DNA of 62,223 nucleotides from BS150m-G50 sp964517435 (lineage in GTDB: Bacteria; CAIWAD01; BS150m-G50): positions 1 through 62,223 of the forward strand of contig CAZFEC010000014.1 of NCBI GenBank assembly GCA_964517435.1, given 5' to 3'. Shown piece after piece: positions 26,340 to 35,910 of this stretch. The stretch's first letter is position 1. Every line of letters starts with the position of its first letter. A program made the translations under genes and the position numbers. The notes beneath the pieces were generated by a model. It was not told where the DNA came from and searched no databases. It saw nothing but the letters and a program-made list of their open reading frames with translations.

Positions 26340-28651
26340 TGAGACTGTACCTGCTGCTGGCCGCACTCCTGATGATGTCAGTGCCGGCCTCCGCCGTTCT
26401 CGACGACTACTACCACAACTACGCGGAATGCTATGCGCTGCTCGATTCGCTGGCGCAGGCTCATCCCGATATCATGCGCGTCGACAGCATCGGCTACTCC
26501 AGCCAGTATGAGCTGCCGATCTGGGCGGCCGTGATCAGCGACAATGTGCAGCAGAACGAGGATGAACCGGGCGTGCTGCTGATCGGCACCTGCCATGCGG
26601 AGGAAATCCTCGGCACCGAGATCGTGCTCCGCTTCGCCGAGGAGTTGATCGCCCATCGCTATCAGATGCCCTGGGTCGCCTGGATCGCCGCCACCCAGAT
26701 CATCATCATACCGTCGAACAACCCGGAGGGGATGGGTGTCATCTTCAGCGAAGAGGATGTCACCTATCGCAAAAACCTGCGCGAGATAGAAGGCAACTGC
26801 GTGATATCCCCCGGCATCGGCAACGATTCCTGCGGCGTCGATCTCAACCGCAACTACGATTTCTTCTGGAATCACGGTGATACATTGTGGCACGCTCAGG
26901 ACGCGGAGGCCTTCGATTACTATCGCGGGGCCTACCCCTTCTCCGAAACCGAAGAGCAGGCCATCCGTGATCTGGGTGAGGAATACAACCTGGCCTACTT
27001 CATCGCCTATCACAGCGCCCGCACCTCCACCAACTTCCAGAAGGTCATCTATCCCTGGGGCTGGAAGCACCCCGAAGACGAACAGATCATCAAACCCTGT
27101 CCCGATGTGGACCTGATGGTATCCCTCGGCACCAGTCTGGCCGGACAGATTCCCACCCTGGACGGCACTTCCACCTATGCGTCGGTGCTGAGCGGCGGCC
27201 GCAAAGGCAGCGCGCACAACTACGCCTACGGCGGCTGGGGTACGATTTCCTTCCTGATCGAGGTCGGCACCAATGAGGAGGAGGGCGCCTTTCAGCCTGA
27301 AGACTGGGACATCATCAACCAGATTATCGATGATAATCTGCAGGGCGTGCACTGGATGATGAATCGCCTGATCGGCTATCAGGTCGCGGCTCCGATGCTG
27401 CAGGGGCGGGTGCTTGACGCCGTCACCGCTGCGCCGCTGATCGCGCGGGTGGAAGTGCTGGAACACACCAGCAACGAGATCAAACCCCGCTGCAGCCGCC
27501 TGCCGTACGGTCGCTTCTACCGCGTGCTGGACGCCGGTTCCTACCTGGTGCGCGTCAGCAAGCCGGGCTACGAGGTGTACGAGCAGACGCTGCTGGTCAA
27601 CCCGCAGCAGCCGACCGATTATGTGATCGAACTGCTGCCCCTGCCGCTCTGGACCGTCAGTGGCAACACCTATCAAACATCGGACGACGAGACACTGGTG
27701 CCCTGCGAATTGCGGTTCTACAATCCGCTGCACGACACCCTCTACACCTTCGACAGCAACGGCAGCTACGCGGTGGAACTGCCCGCCGGAGAGTACCGGG
27801 TCAGCGCGTATCACGAAGAGTACGTCCTGGCGCAGCGCTTTCTGCAGCTGACGCAACCTGTCGAGTGCAACATCGGTCTCCCCGACGGCGTCACGGAAGT
27901 CACACTGCCGGTGGATGACCTTTCGGGCTGGACGCCTGGCGGTGCCAACGAGGACTGGGCCGTCATGCAGGACGATTCCACCTGCGTGCACCTGGTGTCA
28001 AACACGTCCATTTACACCCACAACGACATGGACGCGACCCTGACCCTGGCCGAACCGCTGTCGCTGACGGATTATCACCACGCCTCCCTGCACCTGCGAC
28101 ACCTGATCGATCTGGAGGCTGATTTCGATTACGCCGAAGTGCAGGTGAGCGGAGACGGCAGCCAATGGACGACGCTGGAGCAGTTCAGCGGCCACAGTGG
28201 CGGTTTTATACACAGCGCCTGGGCACTGGATCAGTTTTGCGGCGGTATGCTCCACCTCCGGTTCCACCTGGTTACCGACGAATGGGTGAACGATTACGGC
28301 TGGCATATCAACGCGCCGGAGCTGCGGCTGTCCAATCAGCTGGACGACGTGATACAAATCCCAGCGCTGCCGTCATCACTGAACCTGCTGGGAAACTATC
28401 CCAATCCTTTCAACCCCGCCACTACCGTGGTATTCGACGTGCCGGCCCGGTTGGCGGGATTGCAGCCGCAATTGACCGTCTACAACGTGCGGGGAGCCCG
28501 CGTCGTCGTCGTGGCGGGTGAATCGACGCTTGCCGGACGGCAGCAGCTGCAGTGGCGGCCGGCCGCAACGCTGCCGAGCGGTATCTACTTTTATCAGGTA
28601 CGGCTGGGCGCGGAAACAACCGCGCCGGGCAAAATGCTGTTCGTGAAGTGA
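26339..28651 (+). CDS. Secreted M14 zinc carboxypeptidase, T9SS cargo
   Basis: 770 residues with a signal peptide (LLLAALLMMSVPASA). The M14 zinc site is GTCHAEEILG (His and Glu), the third ligand is in YFIAYHSARTS, and the catalytic glutamate is in ISFLIEVGTNEE. The substrate-binding VDLNRNYDFFW motif is present. After the ~350-residue enzyme come carboxypeptidase-regulatory-like beta domains (GRVLDAVTAAPLIARVEV, VSGNTYQTSD), a jelly-roll-like region, and a type-A sorting domain (GNYPNPFNPATTV, VYNVRGARV, SGIYFYQV). It removes C-terminal residues from peptides outside the cell, complementing the S8 endopeptidase upstream (one-base overlap). Motif copies at 26877 and 28349. Confidence 0.93.
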   Translation: MRLYLLLAALLMMSVPASAVLDDYYHNYAECYALLDSLAQAHPDIMRVDSIGYSSQYELPIWAAVISDNVQQNEDEPGVLLIGTCHAEEILGTEIVLRFAEELIAHRYQMPWVAWIAATQIIIIPSNNPEGMGVIFSEEDVTYRKNLREIEGNCVISPGIGNDSCGVDLNRNYDFFWNHGDTLWHAQDAEAFDYYRGAYPFSETEEQAIRDLGEEYNLAYFIAYHSARTSTNFQKVIYPWGWKHPEDEQIIKPCPDVDLMVSLGTSLAGQIPTLDGTSTYASVLSGGRKGSAHNYAYGGWGTISFLIEVGTNEEEGAFQPEDWDIINQIIDDNLQGVHWMMNRLIGYQVAAPMLQGRVLDAVTAAPLIARVEVLEHTSNEIKPRCSRLPYGRFYRVLDAGSYLVRVSKPGYEVYEQTLLVNPQQPTDYVIELLPLPLWTVSGNTYQTSDDETLVPCELRFYNPLHDTLYTFDSNGSYAVELPAGEYRVSAYHEEYVLAQRFLQLTQPVECNIGLPDGVTEVTLPVDDLSGWTPGGANEDWAVMQDDSTCVHLVSNTSIYTHNDMDATLTLAEPLSLTDYHHASLHLRHLIDLEADFDYAEVQVSGDGSQWTTLEQFSGHSGGFIHSAWALDQFCGGMLHLRFHLVTDEWVNDYGWHINAPELRLSNQLDDVIQIPALPSSLNLLGNYPNPFNPATTVVFDVPARLAGLQPQLTVYNVRGARVVVVAGESTLAGRQQLQWRPAATLPSGIYFYQVRLGAETTAPGKMLFVK

Positions 28652-28688
28652 GCAGCAGCGAATCTTGAGTTTTGGAGGTTATCCGGAG

Positions 28689-31600
28689 ATGATGAAGAGA
28701 CTGGCGATTATAACCCTGTTGCTCGGCGGCCTGCAGCTGGCCGGTGCGGCCGTAATCGACTGCGGTGGCCTGGAGGTAGTGCGGGAGCCTGATGCCGTCG
28801 TGATACATTACCGATTAACCGGGATGTCAATCAATGAAGAGAATGGCAGCGCCAGCCTCATCATTGACGGGATGCAGCTTTCCAGTTATCTGAACCAACC
28901 GCGGCTGCCGTTTGTCACGCTCTGGCTGGAGGTGCCGCGCGCGGCCGAGCTGAATCTGGAACTGCGTGAGATAGAGACCGAATTTCACGCCGGGCTGGAG
29001 CTGTCGACGTATCACGACGATCAGCTCACCTCTGTTTCACACACCGGCGGCACCAATCTGACCGGCTTCGCCACTGTCGGCGCCGGCGGGATGATGCGCG
29101 ACCTGCGCCTGGTACCGCTGGTGCTGCAACCGGCGGTGGTGGAGCAGGACGGCGTGCGCATCCTGAAGTCGGCATCTATTCGCGTGAACCTCGCTGGCGA
29201 CCGCGATTGTCGTGAGATCAACTGCTCCCGTGAAATGGACCAGCTGTACGAAACGCTGCTGGTCAATCACGGCCAGTTCTACCGCAGCCGCGACGAAAGT
29301 CAGTTCCCCCGGCTGCTGGTGGTATCAGCGCCGCTGTATGCCAATTATATCGGCGACCTGCTGCGCTGGAAGCGACGCGCCGGTTTCGAAGTGGATTACG
29401 TCACCTTCGATCAGATGCCGGGCGGCGGCAACACCATCACCAACAACGACCTCGATTCCTGGTTGACCGATTACTACGCGCAGTATCAGCCGGAGTATCT
29501 TATCCTGATCGGCGACCAGGACGGCACCTACGCCTGCCCCACGTTCCTGATACCGGAGGCGGAGGGCGAGGACTACGATGTGACCGACCTGCAGTACAGT
29601 CTCAAGGTTGGCGACGACTACATGCCCGACCTGCTGCTGGGGCGTCTCTCGGTTCATGATGCGCCGCTGCAGCTGCTGGTGATCGCCGAGAAGATCATGC
29701 GCTACGAGGCGGAGCCTTACGAGGGGAGCATCCCGGACCAGGAGGACTGGCTGGAGAACGGACTGGTCGTCGGCGGCAACTTTGCGGAGGGCGGCATCAT
29801 CCCGGTCACGCCGGTGCTGACCAGCCGCTGGGTGGTCGAAAAGCTGCTGGACAACGGCTACACCCAGGTGGATACGGTCTACTATCCGCCGCACATCTCC
29901 GGTGAGCCGATGATTTCCAACGCCATCAACAGTGGCGTCAGCGTCGTCAACTACCGCGGCTGGGCTGATGCAGAGCACTGGCAGCGGCCCTCCTACTCGA
30001 TCACCGACATGAACCAGAACCTGAACAACGGCTATATGACGCCCATCATGCTGTCGATCGTCTGCAACACCGGCGATTTCGGCAGCGTCAATCATGAGCC
30101 CTGTTTCGCCGAAGCCTTCCTGCGGCTGGGTAATCCCGGCACGCCCCGGGGCGGGGTGGCGGTCTTCGCGCCGAGCGACCTGCACACCCGCTCGATCTAC
30201 AACAACGCGCTCAACGCCGGTTTCTATCGTGGTCTCTTCAACGAGGGCATCGCCACTATGGGAGGAAATACCCTGCGCGCGAAGATCGACCTTTACAACG
30301 CCTTTCCGAACGAGCATGAGATAAACGGTTACGTTTACTTCTATTTCAACGTCTACAATCTGCTGGGTGATCCCAGCCTGCGGATCCGCACCAGCGTGCC
30401 GGTGCCGCTGACGGTAACCGCACTCGACACCCTGGCGGTCGGCGCCGCCAGCCTCAGTATCAGCGTTACGGACGAGCTGGGAACGCCGCTGTCCGACCTG
30501 CTGGTGACGCTGGTAGCCGGCGAGGAGTCCGAGCAGCAGCTGGGCAGGGGGCGGACGGACAGCACCGGCGAGCTGCTGTTGACCTTTCCGCGTCTGACCG
30601 AAACCGGTACCCTTCAGTTGACCGTGCTCGGTAAAGACAGCTATCCGCAACTGACGGACATCCCGGTCGTGATACGGCCGCAGTACGCCACCCTGACCGC
30701 CAGCCAGTGGCTGGAAGACGGCAACAGCGGTTCCAGCGGCGACGGCGACGGCCTGGTCAATCCCGGCGAGACCGTCGCCTGGTTCCCCACGTTGCAGAAC
30801 AGCGGCAGCCAGACCCTGCCGGGTGTCGACCTGGCGGCGACGGCGACCGACACCATGCTGATGCTGCAGAACAGCGAGCTGTCGCTGGGCGAGTTGCTGC
30901 CGGGGGAGGAGGCCACATCGCCCGATCCGCTCCTGATCGATGTATCACAATCGGTCCTGCACGGCTGGCCGCTGCAGCTCGAACTGACGATCAGCGGCGA
31001 CGGCTTCTCGCAGATTACCATCGATGAAACAGCCGCGGTAGCTTCGCGGCCCTACTTTGTGTCACACACATTACCGGGGGACTTCAATCAGATCATCGAC
31101 CCGGAGGAGGAGGCCGTTCTACAGTTGACGCTGGCCAACGACGGCGACCTGTCCAGCGGCGACCTCACCGGTCTACTGACGACGACCTCGCCGCAACTGA
31201 CCGTGGTTACCGCAACCGCCCAGCCGATCGGCGTTATCGACGCAGGCGGCGAGACAACGGTGGAGTTCACCGTCACCGGCGGCCAAGACATTCTGCCCGG
31301 TCTCACGCTGCCACTGCAGCTGGAGTTAACCACGCCGGCGGGGTTCCAGCAGCTGCTCGACATCGAAATCATCAACGGCGAACGGTTGCCGGGCGATCCC
31401 ACCGGCCCGGACGGCTACGGCTACTGGGCCTACGAGAGCCGCGACTATAACTACCTGAACCGCCCCAGCTACGACTGGATCGAAATCGACACGCGGCTGG
31501 GAGGCGACGGCACCCGCCTCTGGCTGGATGACGACCAGAGCGCCACCCTGCCGCTGCCGTTCACCTTCCGCTACTACGGCGAGAGCTTCGACACCGTCAC

Positions 31601-33221
31601 CATCTGTTCCAACGGCTGGTTGTCGATGAACTACACCTGGATGTCCGATTTCACCAACTGGATGATCCCGCCCGGTCTGGGTCCCTCCAACCTGATCATG
31701 CCGTTCTGGGACGACCTGAAGCCGCAATACACGCCGAACGAGGATTCCGTCTGGGTGCCGGTTTTCTACAAGGACATGGACGACGGCCGCTTCGTCGTCG
31801 AATGGAGTCAGACCTACAACCGCTATCTGTGGGATTCGGAACCGATGGAGGAAACCTTCCAGGCGATCCTCTACGATCCGGTCACCTACCCGACGACGAC
31901 CGGGGACAGCCGGATCCTGTTCCAGTATCGTGTGATACACGATGAAGACGCCCGTGCCAATTACGCGACGGTCGGGGTGACCGACCACGACCACTATCAC
32001 GGTCTGGAGGTCACCTTCGCCCAGCGCTACGGACCCGATTCGCAGATGTTGGCGGACGGGACCGCTATCCTGATCACCACCGACGAGCCGCAACGGGTGA
32101 CCGATCCCCAGATCATCCTGGTGGAGGAATCCCCCTGGCTGCATTCGCTGACGCCGCAGTTCAACTGGGACCCGGGGCCGTTGACCGGCAATCCGGATGT
32201 CACCTACACGCTGGAACTGGCCCTGGACGACCAGTTCAGCCAGGCGGTAGCCGTTTACGGCGACATCGACACCACCACTTTCGAGGTGACCGAGCCGCTG
32301 GAGGAGGAGGTCCTCTACTACTGGCGGGTAACGGCTCATCTCGCTGACGAGGACATTCCCTGCGTCCCCGCCTGCCTGAGTTTTCAGATCGACGCCACGC
32401 CGCCGGTGGCTTCGCTGGGACTGGTAGAGAACCCGGTGTTTCCGCACTTTCTCGATCTCGGCATCATCAGCAGTGAAGAACTGGCAGCTGCGCCCTGGCT
32501 GCAACTGACAGCGGCGGACAGCACCCTGGTGGATTCTTCCCAGGCGGAACCGCTGCCGAACACCGACACCGGTTTTCACTGGGCTTTCAACCTCGAACAG
32601 CTGGGGGAATACCTGTTGACGGTGCAGATGGTGGATGCGCACGGTTTGCCCGGTTCCACGCAGCGCGACCTGGGCCAGGCGGGCGGTGGCTACACGACCG
32701 TCCACCTCGGTGACGGCATCCGCTGCGACTGGCTCAGCGGCGATCCGGCTACGCTCCTGGAGGGAGATATCGGCGTACAGCTGATCGGCAACGGTGCCTA
32801 TCGCCTGATGTTTCCCCCCGCACCCGGCGTCATCTGCCGGCTGGACGACGGCCTCTGGCGGCCGATCGCACCGGTCGGAGCGAACACTGTTGTGATACAT
32901 GAAGGGGGGACCTACGCCCGGCGGCTGGAATCGGAAACGGTACCGGCGGAGCTGGCACTGCGGGACAACTACCCCAATCCCTTCAACGGCTCCACCCGCC
33001 TGGAGTTCGCGTTGCCGGCGACGGCCACGGTGCGGCTCTCAGTCTACAACCTGCTGGGACAGCGCGTGGAGGTGCTGCGACAGGGCACACTCAACGCCGG
33101 AATCCACCAGGTCGACTGGCGGCCCCACCAGCACGCCTCCGGCATGTACTGGGCGGTGCTGGAAGTGGAGAGCAGCGGTGACCGCGCCACGCTCATTCAA
33201 AAAATGCTCTATCTGAAGTGA
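28689..33221 (+). CDS. Secreted C25 (gingipain-like) protein, T9SS cargo
   Basis: About 1510 residues from the ATG at 28689, which has GGAGG ten bases upstream; a TTG-initiated extension is rejected. Signal peptide IITLLLGGLQLAGA. A propeptide is followed by a C25 domain (~200-590): LLVVSAPLYANYI, YLILIGDQDG, and SIVCNTGDFGS, which holds the nucleophile Cys. At the position of the gingipain His motif (GHG) the sequence is NYRGWADAEHW, so the catalytic His is missing or displaced. Downstream are several Ig/adhesion-type beta domains, a domain with FRYYGESFDTVTICSNGWLS, and a type-A sorting domain (DNYPNPFNGSTRL, VYNLLGQRV, SGMYWAVL). It is either an active Cys peptidase with altered geometry or a surface adhesin. 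Motif copies: 28800, 30941, 31933, 32892. Confidence 0.88.
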   Translation: MMKRLAIITLLLGGLQLAGAAVIDCGGLEVVREPDAVVIHYRLTGMSINEENGSASLIIDGMQLSSYLNQPRLPFVTLWLEVPRAAELNLELREIETEFHAGLELSTYHDDQLTSVSHTGGTNLTGFATVGAGGMMRDLRLVPLVLQPAVVEQDGVRILKSASIRVNLAGDRDCREINCSREMDQLYETLLVNHGQFYRSRDESQFPRLLVVSAPLYANYIGDLLRWKRRAGFEVDYVTFDQMPGGGNTITNNDLDSWLTDYYAQYQPEYLILIGDQDGTYACPTFLIPEAEGEDYDVTDLQYSLKVGDDYMPDLLLGRLSVHDAPLQLLVIAEKIMRYEAEPYEGSIPDQEDWLENGLVVGGNFAEGGIIPVTPVLTSRWVVEKLLDNGYTQVDTVYYPPHISGEPMISNAINSGVSVVNYRGWADAEHWQRPSYSITDMNQNLNNGYMTPIMLSIVCNTGDFGSVNHEPCFAEAFLRLGNPGTPRGGVAVFAPSDLHTRSIYNNALNAGFYRGLFNEGIATMGGNTLRAKIDLYNAFPNEHEINGYVYFYFNVYNLLGDPSLRIRTSVPVPLTVTALDTLAVGAASLSISVTDELGTPLSDLLVTLVAGEESEQQLGRGRTDSTGELLLTFPRLTETGTLQLTVLGKDSYPQLTDIPVVIRPQYATLTASQWLEDGNSGSSGDGDGLVNPGETVAWFPTLQNSGSQTLPGVDLAATATDTMLMLQNSELSLGELLPGEEATSPDPLLIDVSQSVLHGWPLQLELTISGDGFSQITIDETAAVASRPYFVSHTLPGDFNQIIDPEEEAVLQLTLANDGDLSSGDLTGLLTTTSPQLTVVTATAQPIGVIDAGGETTVEFTVTGGQDILPGLTLPLQLELTTPAGFQQLLDIEIINGERLPGDPTGPDGYGYWAYESRDYNYLNRPSYDWIEIDTRLGGDGTRLWLDDDQSATLPLPFTFRYYGESFDTVTICSNGWLSMNYTWMSDFTNWMIPPGLGPSNLIMPFWDDLKPQYTPNEDSVWVPVFYKDMDDGRFVVEWSQTYNRYLWDSEPMEETFQAILYDPVTYPTTTGDSRILFQYRVIHDEDARANYATVGVTDHDHYHGLEVTFAQRYGPDSQMLADGTAILITTDEPQRVTDPQIILVEESPWLHSLTPQFNWDPGPLTGNPDVTYTLELALDDQFSQAVAVYGDIDTTTFEVTEPLEEEVLYYWRVTAHLADEDIPCVPACLSFQIDATPPVASLGLVENPVFPHFLDLGIISSEELAAAPWLQLTAADSTLVDSSQAEPLPNTDTGFHWAFNLEQLGEYLLTVQMVDAHGLPGSTQRDLGQAGGGYTTVHLGDGIRCDWLSGDPATLLEGDIGVQLIGNGAYRLMFPPAPGVICRLDDGLWRPIAPVGANTVVIHEGGTYARRLESETVPAELALRDNYPNPFNGSTRLEFALPATATVRLSVYNLLGQRVEVLRQGTLNAGIHQVDWRPHQHASGMYWAVLEVESSGDRATLIQKMLYLK

Positions 33222-33228
33222 GGAACCG

Positions 33229-33825
33229 ATGATCAAGCTGCTGAAAACGCTACTGCCGGCGCTGGTCCTGGGTCTGCTGCTGAATGCATGCGGCGACGAC
33301 GACGAGCGCTATGACGAGCTGATCTCCGACGGCTGGCAGGCCTACAGCGCCGCCGACTACGACCGGGCGCTCACGACCTTCCTGGATGCGGTCCGGGAAG
33401 ACGGTGACCGGGCGGAGGCCTGGAACGGCATCGCCTGGACCGAGATAGAGCTGTATGCGGATGAAGAGAGCGATGAGGACTATCTCGCGGCCATCGAGGG
33501 CAATTTCCTGGCGGCGATAGACCGTTCGCACGACTGGGCACCTCCGCTGGCCGGACTGGCGCTGACCCGCTCCCGGCTGGAGAAGCGGCTCTCCGCCATC
33601 CATTTCGCAGGGGAGGCTCTGACGCTGGCCGGCGATGACTGGACCTACAGTCGCATCGCCACCGTAACCGCCCGTGCCATGCGCAAGGTGCGCGCCTGGA
33701 ACTTCTTTCTCCTGGAACAGTTTGCCGACGCCCGGATTGAGGTGGAAACGGTGCTCGACGTGACGTTGGATCCGGACGCACCCGACTACCTGGAGCAGCT
33801 GCTGGCCGCGATCGAGCAGCTCTGA
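33229..33825 (+). CDS. TPR-like lipoprotein
   Basis: 198 residues. The lipobox LLNAC follows a hydrophobic segment (ALVLGLLLNAC, Cys ~23), then an acidic GDDDERYDE stretch suited to outer-membrane lipoprotein retention. Residues ~30-150 contain two to three TPR-like helical pairs (AYSAADYDRALTTFLDAVRED). It lies seven bases after the C25 gene and three before queG. Small TPR lipoproteins often scaffold outer-membrane complexes; a role in peptidase secretion is only inferred from position. Confidence 0.75.
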   Translation: MIKLLKTLLPALVLGLLLNACGDDDERYDELISDGWQAYSAADYDRALTTFLDAVREDGDRAEAWNGIAWTEIELYADEESDEDYLAAIEGNFLAAIDRSHDWAPPLAGLALTRSRLEKRLSAIHFAGEALTLAGDDWTYSRIATVTARAMRKVRAWNFFLLEQFADARIEVETVLDVTLDPDAPDYLEQLLAAIEQL

Positions 33826-33828
33826 ACC

Positions 33829-34779
33829 GTGGCACTCTCCACCGACGGGAATACCCTGAAAACGGAGCTGTTGGCGCAGGCGGCCCGGCTGGGTGTCGCC
33901 GCGGCGGGGGTGACTGATACCTCGCCGCTGGTCGAACCACATTCCTCCCACCTGCGCGACTGGCTGGCTGCCGGCCGGCAGGGTGGCATGTCCTGGCTGG
34001 CACGGCGACCCGAACAGCGACTCGCGCCACAACTGCTGGTCCCCGGCACCCGCACCGTCATCGTGATCGCGGTCAACTACTTCGCAGCCGTACCGGAGGA
34101 AAACCCGGTCTACGCTGTATCACGTTATGCCTGCGGACGCGACTATCACAAGGTGCTCAAAGGTATTCTGAAACAGCTGGCCGCCACAATCCGGACGGCG
34201 AGTGGCTGCCGCAGCCGCTGGTTTGTCGATTCGGCACCGGTGATGGAGAAGGTGCTGGCCCAGCGGGCCGGTCTGGGCTGGATCGGTAAGAACACGCTCC
34301 TGCTGACGCGGGAATACGGCTCCTGGGTGCTGCTGGGTGAACTGTTTACCGAAGTGGAACTGCCGCCGGACGATCCGCATCCGGATCTCTGCGCCGATTG
34401 CAGCAAGTGCCTTGACGCCTGCCCCACCCGGGCCCTGACCCCGCCGGGCGTCCTGGACTGCCGCCGCTGCATTTCGTATCACACGATCGAACGACCGGAC
34501 GCGGAACCGAGCGACATCGATTACGCCGGCAGCATCTTCGGTTGCGAGATCTGCCAGGAGGTCTGTCCCTGGAACCGGGAGGTGCCGGAGACGACCCTGG
34601 CCGACCTGCAACCCCGTACCATCGCCCGGCAACTCAGACGGGGCGAACTGCCGGAGCAACCCGCCGCCTGGGAGAAAGCCACGCGCGGTTCGTCGTTGCG
34701 GCGCATCAGCTGGGAGCGCCTGCGAGACAACGCCGCCCGGGCGAGCCGCCATCGACATCCGCGGGAGGAAAGCGGTTGA
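33829..34779 (+). CDS. queG: Epoxyqueuosine reductase
   Basis: 316 residues from a GTG at 33829. The double-cluster signature CADCSKCLDACPTRAL and a second CEICQEVCPWNR provide two [4Fe-4S] sites, and the central DSAPVMEKVLAQRAGLGWIGKNT segment is diagnostic for QueG. It reduces epoxyqueuosine to queuosine in tRNA with cobalamin. It is shorter than the ~380-residue E. coli enzyme, lacking a C-terminal HEAT-like extension, as in many phyla. Its stop shares one base with the UbiA start. Motif copy at 34116. Confidence 0.95.
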   Translation: MALSTDGNTLKTELLAQAARLGVAAAGVTDTSPLVEPHSSHLRDWLAAGRQGGMSWLARRPEQRLAPQLLVPGTRTVIVIAVNYFAAVPEENPVYAVSRYACGRDYHKVLKGILKQLAATIRTASGCRSRWFVDSAPVMEKVLAQRAGLGWIGKNTLLLTREYGSWVLLGELFTEVELPPDDPHPDLCADCSKCLDACPTRALTPPGVLDCRRCISYHTIERPDAEPSDIDYAGSIFGCEICQEVCPWNREVPETTLADLQPRTIARQLRRGELPEQPAAWEKATRGSSLRRISWERLRDNAARASRHRHPREESG

Positions 34780-35672
34780 TGAATGCCATCCTGAGGGGAC
34801 TGGACTATTTCACCTTTTGCCGGCCGGTGTTGATTCTCACCGCGTGGACGGTACTCCTGCTGGGTGCCACCCGCGGGATGAATCCGCAGCTGGCCTGGCT
34901 CCTGGCAGGCTATACCTGCCTGCTGGGCGCCGCCTTCATCGTCAACCAGCTCCGCGATCTCGCCGGCGACCGCATCAACGCCAAGCTGCCGCATCTGGCG
35001 CAGGGAGTGGTTTCCAGCGGTGAGGCGCGCCTGATGACCGGCCTGCTGCTGACCGGAGCCCTGCTGTTCACCCTGCGCGCCGGATTGTATCACGTCCTGG
35101 GATTGCTGGTCTTCCTTATCATCACCGCCTGGGCCTACAACTTCCCGCCGCTGCGGTTGAAGGAGCGGCTGCTGCTGGGACCGCTGGCGCTGGCGCTGGC
35201 AGCCGCTCTGCTGTTCCAGCAGGGGAGCGATTTCGCCGGACACGCCTGGCTGGAAACCCTCGCCATGGCGCTGTCCGTGCTCTCCATCAGCCTGCTGACC
35301 GAGATCCCCGATTGCGCAGGCGACCGCGCTACCGGACGCCGTACCCTGGCTGTGGTCGCGGGCGACCACTTCACCCTGCGCCTGTCGACCGTGCTGATGG
35401 CGGCAGCCGCATTGCTGGCGCTGATGGCGGGATTCCACCTGCTGGCGTTGCCGACGCTCTTCTCGCTGCTCCTGCAACTTCGCCTCGCGCTCAAACGCCG
35501 CGTTGAGGTCAGGGCCGTCAACCTGGCGGTACGGCTCTCCCTATTACTGCTGGGGCTGGCCGTTGCGGTTGCATTTCTCTGGTTCGGCCTGTTAATTCTC
35601 ACTTGCTATCTGCTGCTCCGCTATTATTACCGGCAGCGTTTCCGGAGGCGTTACCCCTCCTTTACAGAATAG
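34779..35672 (+). CDS. UbiA-family prenyltransferase
   Basis: 297 residues from the ATG at 34779 with GGAGG upstream; a longer in-frame reading within queG is rejected. About eight transmembrane helices. Both Asp-rich motifs are present: NQLRDLAGDRINAK (NxxxDxxxD-like) and DCAGDRATGRRTL. It transfers a polyprenyl group from a prenyl diphosphate to an acceptor within the inner membrane. Candidates include menaquinone or tocopherol-type synthesis, or digeranylgeranylglyceryl phosphate synthase as in archaeal-type ether lipids. The following ferredoxin and geranylgeranyl-reductase-like gene favour isoprenoid-lipid chemistry. Motif copy at 35086 reads Y-H. Confidence 0.85.
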   Translation: MNAILRGLDYFTFCRPVLILTAWTVLLLGATRGMNPQLAWLLAGYTCLLGAAFIVNQLRDLAGDRINAKLPHLAQGVVSSGEARLMTGLLLTGALLFTLRAGLYHVLGLLVFLIITAWAYNFPPLRLKERLLLGPLALALAAALLFQQGSDFAGHAWLETLAMALSVLSISLLTEIPDCAGDRATGRRTLAVVAGDHFTLRLSTVLMAAAALLALMAGFHLLALPTLFSLLLQLRLALKRRVEVRAVNLAVRLSLLLLGLAVAVAFLWFGLLILTCYLLLRYYYRQRFRRRYPSFTE

Positions 35673-35685
35673 ACTTCGTTCAACT

Positions 35686-35712
35686 CACCGGTTAATCCGG
35701 TGTTGTTTATTA
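35686..35712 (+). terminator. Hairpin with T-rich tail after UbiA gene
   Basis: CACCGG-TTAAT-CCGGTG followed by TTGTTTATT. A six-pair stem, so a modest terminator or attenuator between the prenyltransferase and the ferredoxin gene. Confidence 0.5.
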
Positions 35713-35724
35713 CTGGAACCAGTC

Positions 35725-35910
35725 ATGATCAGGATCGATCCAGCCGTCTGCGACTACTGCGGTGCCTGCGTCGGGGTCTGCCCCGAGAACTGCATCGAGA
35801 TGGGCACGCATTACATAGCCATCGACTACGGCATCTGCACCGAGTGCAAACTGTGTGTCCATGTCTGTCCGCTGTCGGCGGCGGAGGAGGAAGCCGAGGA
35901 GCAGGAATGA
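35725..35910 (+). CDS. 2[4Fe-4S] ferredoxin
   Basis: 61 residues with two full motifs: CDYCGACVGVCPENC and CTECKLCVHVCP, each CxxCxxCxxxC. The C-terminus is acidic. It overlaps the next start by four bases (ATGA), so it is probably the dedicated electron donor of the flavoprotein downstream. Geranylgeranyl reductases of the archaeal kind are known to use ferredoxin-type donors; pairing here is inferred from the overlap. Confidence 0.92.
   Translation: MIRIDPAVCDYCGACVGVCPENCIEMGTHYIAIDYGICTECKLCVHVCPLSAAEEEAEEQE

Noticed and set aside
31326..32900. Long antisense reading frame (524 codons) opposite the C25 gene
   Set aside because: High-GC codon bias leaves antisense frames open; the translation has no domain, no ribosome site, and the plus-strand protein is clearly real. 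The same applies to 1689-2996, 24924-26210, 26378-27991, 29325-30650, 37475-39562 and 42315-44351 on the minus strand.
34542..34778. In-frame upstream extension of the UbiA gene
   Set aside because: It lies inside queG, encodes an Arg/Pro-rich non-membrane stretch, and the ATG at 34779 has a good ribosome site.
35700..35906. In-frame upstream extension of the GGR gene
   Set aside because: It lies across the ferredoxin gene; the FAD motif starts properly from the ATG at 35907.
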